A stretch of DNA of 64,000 nucleotides from Limosilactobacillus difficilis. Its GTDB lineage: Bacteria; Bacillota; Bacilli; Lactobacillales; Lactobacillaceae. Location of the stretch: contig NZ_CANDNU010000006.1 of NCBI RefSeq assembly GCF_947387495.1, forward strand, positions 1 through 64,000, written 5' to 3'. The notes under the pieces are model-generated. The model was not told the origin of the DNA. It made no database searches and saw only the letters and a list, made by a program, of their open reading frames with translations. This document shows positions 26,301-32,988 of this stretch, in pieces. Position numbers and translations under genes: made by a program. How positions within the stretch are numbered: the first letter of the stretch is position 1; every line of letters begins with the position of its first letter.

Positions 26301-26512
26301 AAAACGCCAACTGCTTCATAGGTATTTTTCGAGCCGTGACCCCAATGATTTTTCATCGTATTAGCGACTTCACTCTGCACCGTGCTTGGCAGATTGATAT
26401 TGGAGTGAGCCCTGGTTAATGCGTTGACGTCCGGCAGGAGAATAATTGCTGCAATCACAAGAATAATCCATGCTACTAACCCACCGACGTGGTGACGCTT
26501 AAACCAATCCAT
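23369..26512 (-). CDS. MMPL-family RND-type transporter
   Basis: A 1047-residue membrane protein with two RND halves. Helix 1 is followed by an extracytoplasmic loop, then a five-helix block (about residues 175-350) containing GIGTDYNILLYNRFKE, the MMPL proton-relay motif. The second half ends with ALGVDYSIFLMRRYLDY (about 955) and further helices. The second exterior domain is greatly enlarged (about 420-800) and rich in Gln/Ser/Leu/Ala repeats such as LSAGSQQLVDGL, a coiled-coil tether like YhgE/Pip proteins. It probably exports lipids, antimicrobials or envelope material. It is 18 bp downstream of a TetR gene, which very likely controls it. Confidence 0.88.
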   Translation of the reverse strand: MDWFKRHHVGGLVAWIILVIAAIILLPDVNALTRAHSNINLPSTVQSEVANTMKNHWGHGSKNTYEAVGVFSNGDEAMSHAQVKRVKHTINYLKRHKSKYGIKSMTAAYDNASTKKQLISKDKSTVLVQMNVSKSHDTVKNENKALMGAMKTTGLKTYVTGSQIIQNDFSGAIQEGIKRTETISVIFIFIVLVLVFRSPIVPLISLLTVGVSFITSFSLVTNLVQRFNFPFSNFTQVFMVIVLFGIGTDYNILLYNRFKENLGSGMENYEAAMDARWRAGHTILMSGSSLLIGFAALGLARFSIYRSAVGVAVGVAVLLIVLLTLNPFFMVTLGKNMFWPVKKFEGESESRLWHFQSKHSLKHPIIALALVLVILLPFALTSQHSLDYDDAAEIADSVPSKHGYILVQQHFSKGTAEPSELYIQSDHRLDNQKDLMLLDNITGQIKNSNGVKLATSATQPSGAKIKRLYVNNQLGTVNKQLGKATSGVDRLTAGSQQMGSGINQLSAGSQQLVDGLTQLSQQLNASMSGSSASQIAQLEQGLPQINSGIQQLNNALNNAGGSIDTAGLTSNLQNVGTQATVIGNNLTQAGNTLKSLSGASASLDTGAAMSAFQSAESSAKLNDQQKAVMEGAMRQIMSSAASSASGQQSSMAGKLQSVAANIQAAGAADQSLGNSMRAVSSSASSLSGLTGQITTLKASVAQLAAASNVALPGATSALQQLTGGLTQVQNAVSQGAAGALQLNTGINRLAAASPQLTSGLQQLNKGLNSGSNYLGGLQHSAAAQHFYIPSYVLHSKTFQPSIQTYLSSDKKAARIVIVYNSDPNSYAATNRANSLASMARKSLKGTSLGDSRIAMGGQSERIYNMRQIAGSDFMRTAVIMLVGISLALIFITRSLLQPLYIMGTLVLAYLSSLSINHWLVSLVMGRDMLTWNTPFFSFIMLIALGVDYSIFLMRRYLDYQETEDNPNRNILRACSNIGTVVISAAIILSGTFAALIPSGIPTLIEVAMTVIVGLIILVVIMPEVMTSAISLTYGTPLKKRVINKNPQ

Positions 26513-26530
26513 TCAATCTCATCTTCTTTC

Positions 26531-27109
26531 TTAATGACCGGATTTTGTTTGACGAGGTGTAATTAATCGCATAATCATTTCCTCGTATTCACGTTGCCGT
26601 TCTTCAGCTGTTTGACGCGTATCGGTTAAGGTAAAAGAATCCAAGAAAATAAACCCGAAAACTGCGCCAACCAGCATCTGCGGCCGGACCTCCATCGCTT
26701 CGAGGCCGTCAGCCTGGGCAATTTGGTTCACCAGATCCAGGTAGTTTACTACCTCATCATGAATCCGAACCTCCCCATCTGTGCCGCGCATCGAGTAAAA
26801 AATACCAGCCATAAACGGCACCTTGGCTAGTTCATCGCGAAGCCGATCAGCCATTGCCAAAATAGCTTTTTCCCCTGACAGCCCAACAATTTGCTGAACA
26901 ATTTGCTTCCGAATCCGTTGTAAAATCGCCGCCCCGACTAAGGAAATCAGGTCTTCCCGATTTTTGACGTAATGGTAGAGCGACTGGGAACGAATCCCCA
27001 AATAATCCGCCAAGTTCGACATCGTCAGCTGGCTCAAGCCATCGCTCTTTGCAATTTCAGCAGCAGCCTGAACCACCTTTTGCTGGTTCAAGGTTCGCGA
27101 CTGTGTCAT
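26531..27109 (-). CDS. TetR/AcrR-family repressor
   Basis: A 192-residue regulator with an N-terminal TetR helix-turn-helix (LTMSNLADYLGIRSQSLYHYV, about residues 26-46, given in part here) and a C-terminal ligand/dimer domain of the WHG type (VFGFIFLDSF). It is the first gene of a two-gene unit with the MMPL exporter, as in many drug- or lipid-responsive exporter loci. Direct repeats at 27138-27177 just upstream are candidate operator DNA. The inducer is unknown. Confidence 0.88.
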   Translation of the reverse strand: MTQSRTLNQQKVVQAAAEIAKSDGLSQLTMSNLADYLGIRSQSLYHYVKNREDLISLVGAAILQRIRKQIVQQIVGLSGEKAILAMADRLRDELAKVPFMAGIFYSMRGTDGEVRIHDEVVNYLDLVNQIAQADGLEAMEVRPQMLVGAVFGFIFLDSFTLTDTRQTAEERQREYEEMIMRLITPRQTKSGH

Positions 27110-27137
27110 CTATCTCCCCCCTATCTTGAAAGCACAT

Positions 27138-27177
27138 TCTTCAGACTGTAAATACGATCTTCACATTGTAGATTATC
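27138..27177. promoter_or_regulatory. Candidate TetR operator, 20-bp direct repeats
   Basis: Two imperfect copies of TCTTCAnAyTGTAnAT start at 27138 and 27158, exactly 20 bp apart, 29 bp upstream of the tetR start. An inverted TGAAGA lies at 27188-27193. Binding is inferred. Confidence 0.4.
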
Positions 27178-27209
27178 TAATACTATTTGAAGAATATCAA
27201 CCAATATCG

Positions 27210-27249
27210 CAAAAAAAAATCACCGTCGGCTTTAAACCGGACGGTGATA
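27210..27249 (-). terminator. Terminator of pncB
   Basis: ATCACCGTC (27219-27227) pairs with GACGGTGAT (27240-27248); nine T follow on the minus strand. Confidence 0.88.
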
Positions 27250-27267
27250 AACAATCATGGTGTAATT

Positions 27268-28695
27268 TTAACGATGCTGGTCAATCAGTTTTTGCTGCAG
27301 CTGGGCCAACTTCGGGGTAAGGTAAACCGGGTAGAAGCTTGGGTTCACCAGCCGCCGAGTGGTCTTCGGTAGATAAGCCAGCTGTTCCTTGACGTAATGC
27401 TGAATAGCGAAAGGATCCCCGTTGGTCGTCGGCTTTTCTCCCGGCTTCAACATCGTCTGCATCAACGGTTGAGCTGTAAAGTTACGCAGTTTAACGTTAA
27501 CATCCACTGCGTTCGGATCGGAGTTGATGGCCTCGATCGTCTCCGGCAGCTTTTCATCAGCCAGGGCGATGACGTCCGCGAAAGCCTTGTGGTGGTCTTC
27601 CTTATGGTACAGACGGTAAACCTGCTTGTTACCCGGTAAGGTTACCTTTTCCCGGGTATTGCTTAGCTTGATCTTCGGTAGCCACTTACCATCAACCTCG
27701 AGCTCAGACATCTTATAAACCCCACTTAAAACCGGGCTGGAGGAACTGGTGATCAGCTTTTCACCGATCCCGAAGTTGTCCAGCGGTGCTCCTTCGTCAA
27801 GCAGTGATTTCACCACTTGAGCGTCCAGGGCGTTTGATGCCGTAATCTTGACTTCGGACAGGCCGGCATTATCCAGCATCTTACGGGCTTCGATGGACAG
27901 TTGAGCAATGTCCCCGGAGTCAATCCGGATGCTCAACGGCTTGTGGCCTTGAGCCTTGAGTTCTTTAAAGGCGGTAATCGCGTTCGGGATCCCAGAATGG
28001 ATGACATCATAGGTATCGACCAGCAGTGAAGCGGTGTCAGGGTAAATCTTATTCCAAGCCCGGAAGGCCGTCAGCTCGTCAGGGAAACTCTCAATCCAAG
28101 CATGAGCCATCGTCCCGACCGCCGGAACGTTGAATTCTTTGCCCGCCAGAACGTTGGACGTATTGTCACAGCCACCGATGATCGCGGCCCGGGCTCCATA
28201 AGTTGCCGCATCAGGACCTTGTGCCCGCCGTGCTCCGAATTCCATCACAGAATGACCGTTCGCCACATTAACGATCTGCCGTGCCTTGGTAGCGATTAGT
28301 GATTGATGGTTGATGAGGTTCAAGATCAGCGTTTCAAGCAGTTGAGCTTCAATGATCGGCCCGCAAACACTAACGATCGGTTCCCGCGGAAAGACTGGCG
28401 TCCCTTCTGGCAGCGCCGTAATCGTACATTCATTTTTGGCCTTCGCTAGATAATCCAAGAAACCATCAGAAAAGTGATGTAGTGAGCGTAAGTAATCGAT
28501 GTCATCCTGAGAAAAATGCCACTGACTGACTTCCTCCAGTACTTGCTGCAAACCTGCTGAAATGACAAAACTTCCCTGGTCCGGGACCCGACGGTAAAAG
28601 ACATCAAAACGAGCCTGCCGATCATGCGGCAAGGCTTCATAATAGCCATTGGCCATGGAGAATTCGTACATATCTGTTAGCAATTCGTGGGTCAT
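27268..28695 (-). CDS. pncB: Nicotinate phosphoribosyltransferase
   Basis: A 475-residue type II phosphoribosyltransferase making nicotinate mononucleotide in NAD salvage. Recognisable parts are LLTDMYEFSMANGYYE at the N-terminus, EFGARRAQGPDAATYGARAA (about residues 153-172), with its His/Arg substrate pocket, and IRIDSGDIAQLS (about 235-246) for phosphate binding. GGAGGAG precedes the ATG. The upstream neighbour on the same strand is an NrtR-like regulator, and the 112-bp gap holds a perfect palindrome and a cre-like site, so it is probably controlled by NAD status. Confidence 0.93.
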   Translation of the reverse strand: MTHELLTDMYEFSMANGYYEALPHDRQARFDVFYRRVPDQGSFVISAGLQQVLEEVSQWHFSQDDIDYLRSLHHFSDGFLDYLAKAKNECTITALPEGTPVFPREPIVSVCGPIIEAQLLETLILNLINHQSLIATKARQIVNVANGHSVMEFGARRAQGPDAATYGARAAIIGGCDNTSNVLAGKEFNVPAVGTMAHAWIESFPDELTAFRAWNKIYPDTASLLVDTYDVIHSGIPNAITAFKELKAQGHKPLSIRIDSGDIAQLSIEARKMLDNAGLSEVKITASNALDAQVVKSLLDEGAPLDNFGIGEKLITSSSSPVLSGVYKMSELEVDGKWLPKIKLSNTREKVTLPGNKQVYRLYHKEDHHKAFADVIALADEKLPETIEAINSDPNAVDVNVKLRNFTAQPLMQTMLKPGEKPTTNGDPFAIQHYVKEQLAYLPKTTRRLVNPSFYPVYLTPKLAQLQQKLIDQHR

Positions 28696-28716
28696 TTTTA
28701 TTCTCCTCCACTATTT

Positions 28717-28731
28717 AAGTAAAAATTACTT
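28717..28731. promoter_or_regulatory. Palindrome before pncB, candidate NrtR operator
   Basis: AAGTAAAAATTACTT is a perfect inverted repeat (6+3+6) 21 bp upstream of the pncB start and overlapping the region before its ribosome site. Confidence 0.45.
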
Positions 28732-28749
28732 TAATCTCTCTAAAAAAAT

Positions 28750-28763
28750 AAAAAGCGTTTTCA
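28750..28763 (-). promoter_or_regulatory. cre-like site (CcpA) before pncB
   Basis: On the minus strand TGAAAACGCTTTTT matches 12 of 14 positions of the TGWNANCGNTNWCA catabolite-response element. A chance match is possible. Confidence 0.3.
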
Positions 28764-28807
28764 ATTTCTCATAATTAGAATAATTGTAACACTTTTTACA
28801 TAGCTTG

Positions 28808-29518
28808 TTAATTTCTTAACTTGTAGAGCTTCGGCGGACGCCCAGAATGTTTTGGCTTTTCAACTACCCCCGCTTCCGCAAACAAGCGTCCGTGCGTCTT
28901 TTTGAAGTTCGAATTATCAATCTGCTCAACCGTCGTTCGCAAAAAAGGAGCATAGACCTCCCGCGCTTGCCGCAGGGTAAAAGTCGGGCCAAGAATTTTC
29001 AGGATATTCGGCTGATAGTCTAGCTTGTTACGGATGCGCTGCAGAGCCGTGCTGACAATGGTCGCATGATCGAAAGCCAAGTCAGCGGCATCGGTGGTAA
29101 TGGCAAGACAAGTCTGTCCATGATTCAAGTAATAGTTTTCGGCACGGTAGTTAAGACTGAACCACTGCGCTTCAACTGCCCCATAGCCAGGATTTAAGGC
29201 CGGCATGGTGGGCAAGAAAGTCATATAGGCGAGAGCCAGCGAACGTTCCCCCGGCGTCCGATCAGGAGCGGTAAAGGTCGCCAGTTGTTCGGTCGAGCTA
29301 GCCGGCAAAGTCAAGCCAATCTTTTCCTTGATCAAACGTACACAGGCACTATCGGCATCTTCACTCTTTCGGAGAAGGGTTTCGGGCAGCGCCCAAGCGC
29401 CCCGGAAGGGATCGGCCGCGCGCTTAATCAGGAGAATATGCGGATGGCGGTTATCTCGGTTGAAGCTCCAAATAATATTCGTAATCGTGATGAGTGGTCT
29501 TTCGGTGATCCGTTCCAA
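28808..29518 (-). CDS. nrtR: NrtR-type Nudix-related transcriptional regulator
   Basis: A 236-residue protein with an N-terminal Nudix-like fold (ILLIKRAADPFRGAWALPET, then RLIKEKIGL) and a C-terminal winged helix (about residues 160-236, TFTLRQAREVYAPFLRT and GRPPKLYKL). This is the NrtR layout, in which ADP-ribose or NAD intermediates release the repressor from NAD-gene promoters. The Nudix box is degenerate: REXXEEXG reads RLIKEKIG, losing two glutamates, so hydrolysis is unlikely. It starts with TTG after GGGGGG, and pncB follows on the same strand, which supports the function. Confidence 0.82.
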   Translation of the reverse strand: MERITERPLITITNIIWSFNRDNRHPHILLIKRAADPFRGAWALPETLLRKSEDADSACVRLIKEKIGLTLPASSTEQLATFTAPDRTPGERSLALAYMTFLPTMPALNPGYGAVEAQWFSLNYRAENYYLNHGQTCLAITTDAADLAFDHATIVSTALQRIRNKLDYQPNILKILGPTFTLRQAREVYAPFLRTTVEQIDNSNFKKTHGRLFAEAGVVEKPKHSGRPPKLYKLRN

Positions 29519-29582
29519 GTTAACCCCCCTTTCTCATTATCGACACAGCTATGATTATACGCCATCACAAGCCGCAGACACA

Positions 29583-29627
29583 GAAAAGAGCTCTGCAATA
29601 GGCCGCTATGACTTTTGCAGAGCTCTT
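29583..29627 (-). terminator. Terminator of asnH
   Basis: AAGAGCTCTGCA (29586-29597) pairs perfectly with TGCAGAGCTCTT (29616-29627), followed by TTTTC on the minus strand. Confidence 0.85.
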
Positions 29628-29645
29628 AGGATTTCAATATCTAGG

Positions 29646-31571
29646 TTAGGCTTCTTCGATGTAAACGTGCGGTTCCTTGCATTGGTCCAGCTGGCTTTCG
29701 TCCATTTGGTAATCATCAACGAAGTAGAGCTTGTACCAAACCAGGAAGGTGTAGATGGTCCAGAGTTTCCGGCGACCATCGACCTCGCCATTAAAGTTAT
29801 CATCAGCCAGCTTTAGCAGCTTCTCTTGGTCAAAGAATTGGCTGACAAAGTCTTCCTCAAAGACTGCGCGAATTTCGTCGTAGTACTTCTTTTCCCGCAA
29901 CCATTCACGAACCGGAACCGGGAAGCCCAGCTTCGGCCGGGTAGCCCATTCTTCCGGCAGGTGGCGGTTAGCGGCCATCCGGAAGGCGTATTTAGTGTCC
30001 TTGTAATTGAAGAGGTACTTGGATGGGGTGTGACCGGCAACCCGCATCACTTCCTTATCTAACAGCGGTACCCGCAGTTCAACAGAACTGGCCATACTCA
30101 TCTTGTCAGCCTTCAGCAGAATATCGCCCGGCATCCACTGGTGAATGTCCAGGTACTGCTTCTTGGCCACTTCTGGAATATCCTTGTCCTCAACCTTGTC
30201 AAAGATCGGGTCGATGATCTCCTTGACACTCGGTCCGGCGTTGTATTCCGGCTGGAGAATATCAGCCGCTTCTTCAGGACTGAAGATGTAGGCCTGGCCG
30301 ATGAAGCAATCCCGGGCCGGTGCCAGGTTGCGGTACATGTGCAGCTGACCGTGGAAATGCTTGTTCTTCAACCAGCGGGCCATCTTGTAACGCCGTTGCC
30401 GCGGCATCTTCTTGAGTTGATCCGTCAGCCAACGAATTGCCTTGACCTTGGTGTCAAAGCCATATGCTTCGTAACCGGCAAATAATTCGTCGGCGCCTTC
30501 CCCGGACAGGACCACCTTGTAGCCGGCATCCTTGACCATCTTGTTCAGGAAGTACAGCGGCACCACGGACGGGTTCGAGTCTGGTTCATCCAGATAGTAC
30601 TGGATCTTCGGAAAAGTATGGAAAGCTTCAGAGTCCGTCAGCTTACCGTTTTGGTTCTTCAACTTCAGCAGCTTAGCCAGTCGACTACTATCCTTTGTTT
30701 CATCGTAGCGACGGTCAAAACCGATTGAGAAGGTTTCGTTTGGCCGCATCATCGCCGTAACATAACTGGAGTCGACCCCGGCTGACAGGAAGGAGCCCAC
30801 CTTTACATTCTTATCAGCAAAGGAATGGGCTTTGACAGAATCATCGACTACTTGTTCAATGTTGTCGACGGCCTCATCAAAGCCTTCGTTTTGGGGATCA
30901 AAGTCCGCATCCCAGTACTGCGTCGTCGTCAGCTGGCCGTCCTTGTAGGTGAAGTAGTGACCCTCCGGAATCCGAAAGACGCCCTTGAAGAAGGTTTCGT
31001 CAATCGCTGGGTACTGGAAGGTCATGTATGGCTTCAGCGCTTCCCGGTTCAATTCCTTATGGAAATCTGGGTGCGCTAAGAGGGATTTGATCTCAGAAGC
31101 AAACATAAAGGTGCCGTTCATCTGTGCATAGTAGAGCGGCTTGATACCGAAGTGGTCCCGGGCCCCGAAGAGAACTTTCGTGTCGCGATTCCAGATGACG
31201 AAAGCAAACATCCCCCGCAATTTCTTGCAGACGTCTGCACCCCATTCTTCGTAGCCATGAAGGATTACTTCCGTGTCCGTCGTCGTCGTGAAGGTGTGAC
31301 CCAGGTCGATCAGCTTCTTCCGCAGTGGCCGGAAGTTGTAGATTTCCCCGTTAAAAACGATGGCCAACCGCTTGTTTTCGTTAAAAATCGGCTGATCCCC
31401 GCCCCGGACATCGATGATGCTTAAGCGGCGCATCCCGATCGCGGCGTTCGGATCAGAAAAGCGCCCTTCACCATCTGGACCCCGGTGAATAATCCGGGCT
31501 AACATCTGCTTCAAGACAGAGTCTTTCACCTTCGGCTCATTATCGTTAACGAATCCTGCAATTCCGCACAT
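29646..31571 (-). CDS. asnH: Glutamine-hydrolysing asparagine synthase, probable cell-wall AsnH
   Basis: A 641-residue AsnB-type enzyme. Cys2 (MCGIAGF) is the glutaminase nucleophile, with RRLSIID and FNGEIYNFRPLR in the same domain. The synthetase domain has the PP-loop SAGVDSSYV (about residues 264-272) and LSGEGADELFAGY (about 362-374). In Lactococcus lactis the homologue AsnH amidates D-Asp in the peptidoglycan cross-bridge. Here the gene follows a D-aspartate-ligase-like gene by 30 bp, so I favour that role over free asparagine synthesis, though AsnB activity cannot be excluded. Confidence 0.82.
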   Translation of the reverse strand: MCGIAGFVNDNEPKVKDSVLKQMLARIIHRGPDGEGRFSDPNAAIGMRRLSIIDVRGGDQPIFNENKRLAIVFNGEIYNFRPLRKKLIDLGHTFTTTTDTEVILHGYEEWGADVCKKLRGMFAFVIWNRDTKVLFGARDHFGIKPLYYAQMNGTFMFASEIKSLLAHPDFHKELNREALKPYMTFQYPAIDETFFKGVFRIPEGHYFTYKDGQLTTTQYWDADFDPQNEGFDEAVDNIEQVVDDSVKAHSFADKNVKVGSFLSAGVDSSYVTAMMRPNETFSIGFDRRYDETKDSSRLAKLLKLKNQNGKLTDSEAFHTFPKIQYYLDEPDSNPSVVPLYFLNKMVKDAGYKVVLSGEGADELFAGYEAYGFDTKVKAIRWLTDQLKKMPRQRRYKMARWLKNKHFHGQLHMYRNLAPARDCFIGQAYIFSPEEAADILQPEYNAGPSVKEIIDPIFDKVEDKDIPEVAKKQYLDIHQWMPGDILLKADKMSMASSVELRVPLLDKEVMRVAGHTPSKYLFNYKDTKYAFRMAANRHLPEEWATRPKLGFPVPVREWLREKKYYDEIRAVFEEDFVSQFFDQEKLLKLADDNFNGEVDGRRKLWTIYTFLVWYKLYFVDDYQMDESQLDQCKEPHVYIEEA

Positions 31572-31601
31572 AGTTATGTCCTTTCTTTGTCTCGCTTTGT
31601 C

Positions 31602-32834
31602 CTACCGTTGCACGAAGTACTTCTCGTAATCAGCTTTCATCAAGTGAAAGGCATAGTGCATCAGCAAGCGCTGCTTTAGAGAATCGTGCTTATCAAAAGC
31701 GGTGGTCCCCCACTGACCGGCCTCGATCAGTTTGATTGCCCGCTGCTTGTATTGATTATCCTTGGCGTACTTGTAGAACAGTTTCTTTGGCAAGCCCAAC
31801 CAAAGCATGTTGCCATCAGCGTAGTCCGTATCTTCCTTTGGCAGATGGAAAATAACGTCATCGGTAACGTACTTGGCCAGGTTGTAGCCATTCAGAGTGC
31901 AGTAAAAACTGCTCCGTCCCTGCCGTAAGTTGATCTCAAAGACCTTGAATTGGCCGTCGCGTCGATCATATTTCAAGTCAAAATCGGCAAAGCCAACGTA
32001 ATTGACAGCCTCCAAGAACTTCACAATTTGATCGTAGATTTGCTGGTTCTTTTCTGGCAGAATCGCCATGTAGTTCCCAACGGCAGCCGGTGCCGGATCT
32101 TCCAGCAAGGGATGGCCGAGGCAGATCATCCGAACATGGTGGTTCATATCAACGTAGGCATTGATCACCCGCATGTTGGAATCATCACCAGGAATAAAGT
32201 CTTGGCAAATGAAGTCACTTTGGTAACCGGCCTTGTAAATTTTTGGCAGCAATTCATTGAACTGCTCACGCGTGTCCAGCACGTAAGCCTTCTTGCGTCC
32301 TTCAAAGTGGATGTCCAGCCATTCAATACTGTTGGACGGTTTGAGGGCAACCGGGAAATCAAACGGCAGCTGAATGTTTGCGGCGCCCTTACTCTCGACC
32401 TCTTCTTTGGTGATGATCCGGGTCTTTGGGTAAGGCAGGCCGTACTTTTCGGCAGCCTGGTAGAAGGTTTCCTTGGTACCAAGGGCCTTAAACAATTGCC
32501 GATCAACATAAGGACAAACAAAGTGCTTTTTTAGTTCGTCCAAGTGCTGGGAAATGAGCTCAGTGTACCCATCCCCACAGCTCAAGAGCAGATACTTTGT
32601 GTCTGGATCAAGTTGAGCTGCCACCTGGTTCATCACTTTCATAAAACCAGGGTTGCTATTAAAGCCCTTGTGTAAACGCACATCAATCAGTTTGGTATAA
32701 CGAGTCGGGGCTAACTGAGTATCACCATAGGCGATGCTTTTGATCCCGTAAGCCGCATAAAACGAGCGGGCCATCCCGTAACAATTAAAATCAGTCCCCA
32801 ATAAAATGGGCTGAAACTTAACCTTTGTACTCAC
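31602..32834 (-). CDS. ATP-grasp carboxylate-amine ligase, probable D-aspartate ligase
   Basis: A 410-residue ATP-grasp enzyme (FPVALKPSNS, about residue 160; ICQDFIPGDDSNMRV, about 216; GFADFDLKYD and FKVFEINLRQGRS, about 295-320). It resembles the Aslfm/AslA family that adds D-Asp to the Lys side chain of the peptidoglycan stem peptide in A4-alpha bacteria. The start GTG at 32834 has AAGGAAG 6 nt upstream and is preferred over an unsupported TTG at 32864. Its partner asnH follows, and murE of the Lys-adding kind lies 2 kb upstream. Function is inferred from family and context. Confidence 0.8.
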   Translation of the reverse strand: MSTKVKFQPILLGTDFNCYGMARSFYAAYGIKSIAYGDTQLAPTRYTKLIDVRLHKGFNSNPGFMKVMNQVAAQLDPDTKYLLLSCGDGYTELISQHLDELKKHFVCPYVDRQLFKALGTKETFYQAAEKYGLPYPKTRIITKEEVESKGAANIQLPFDFPVALKPSNSIEWLDIHFEGRKKAYVLDTREQFNELLPKIYKAGYQSDFICQDFIPGDDSNMRVINAYVDMNHHVRMICLGHPLLEDPAPAAVGNYMAILPEKNQQIYDQIVKFLEAVNYVGFADFDLKYDRRDGQFKVFEINLRQGRSSFYCTLNGYNLAKYVTDDVIFHLPKEDTDYADGNMLWLGLPKKLFYKYAKDNQYKQRAIKLIEAGQWGTTAFDKHDSLKQRLLMHYAFHLMKADYEKYFVQR

Positions 32835-32845
32835 TTTTATCTTCC

Positions 32846-32983
32846 TTAATTTTGCTTTTTGCAACGATCATGTAATCTATCTCGAGCCTTTATCATAACC
32901 CATTCATCAGGCAGTTTCAACGCCGCGATTGCGGGCTCATCATCCGCCAAAATAACGAATTCAGTCACCAATCCAGTAGCCAC
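32846..32983 (-). CDS. Possible small protein, 45 residues
   Basis: The whole gap between pepC and the ATP-grasp gene is open in one frame. A GTG at 32983, or one at 32968 (VTEFVILADD), would give a 40-45-residue acidic-then-basic peptide (DDEPAIAALKLPDEWVMIK) ending 11 bp before the ATP-grasp start. Composition and codons look coding, but neither start has a good ribosome site and I recognise no family. A run this long is not improbable by chance. Confidence 0.35.
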   Translation of the reverse strand: MATGLVTEFVILADDEPAIAALKLPDEWVMIKARDRLHDRCKKQN

Positions 32984-32988
32984 GTTAC

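Noticed and set aside
31950-32534. 194-codon open frame opposite the ATP-grasp ligase
   Set aside because: Shadow of a conserved gene; no start site or recognisable protein.
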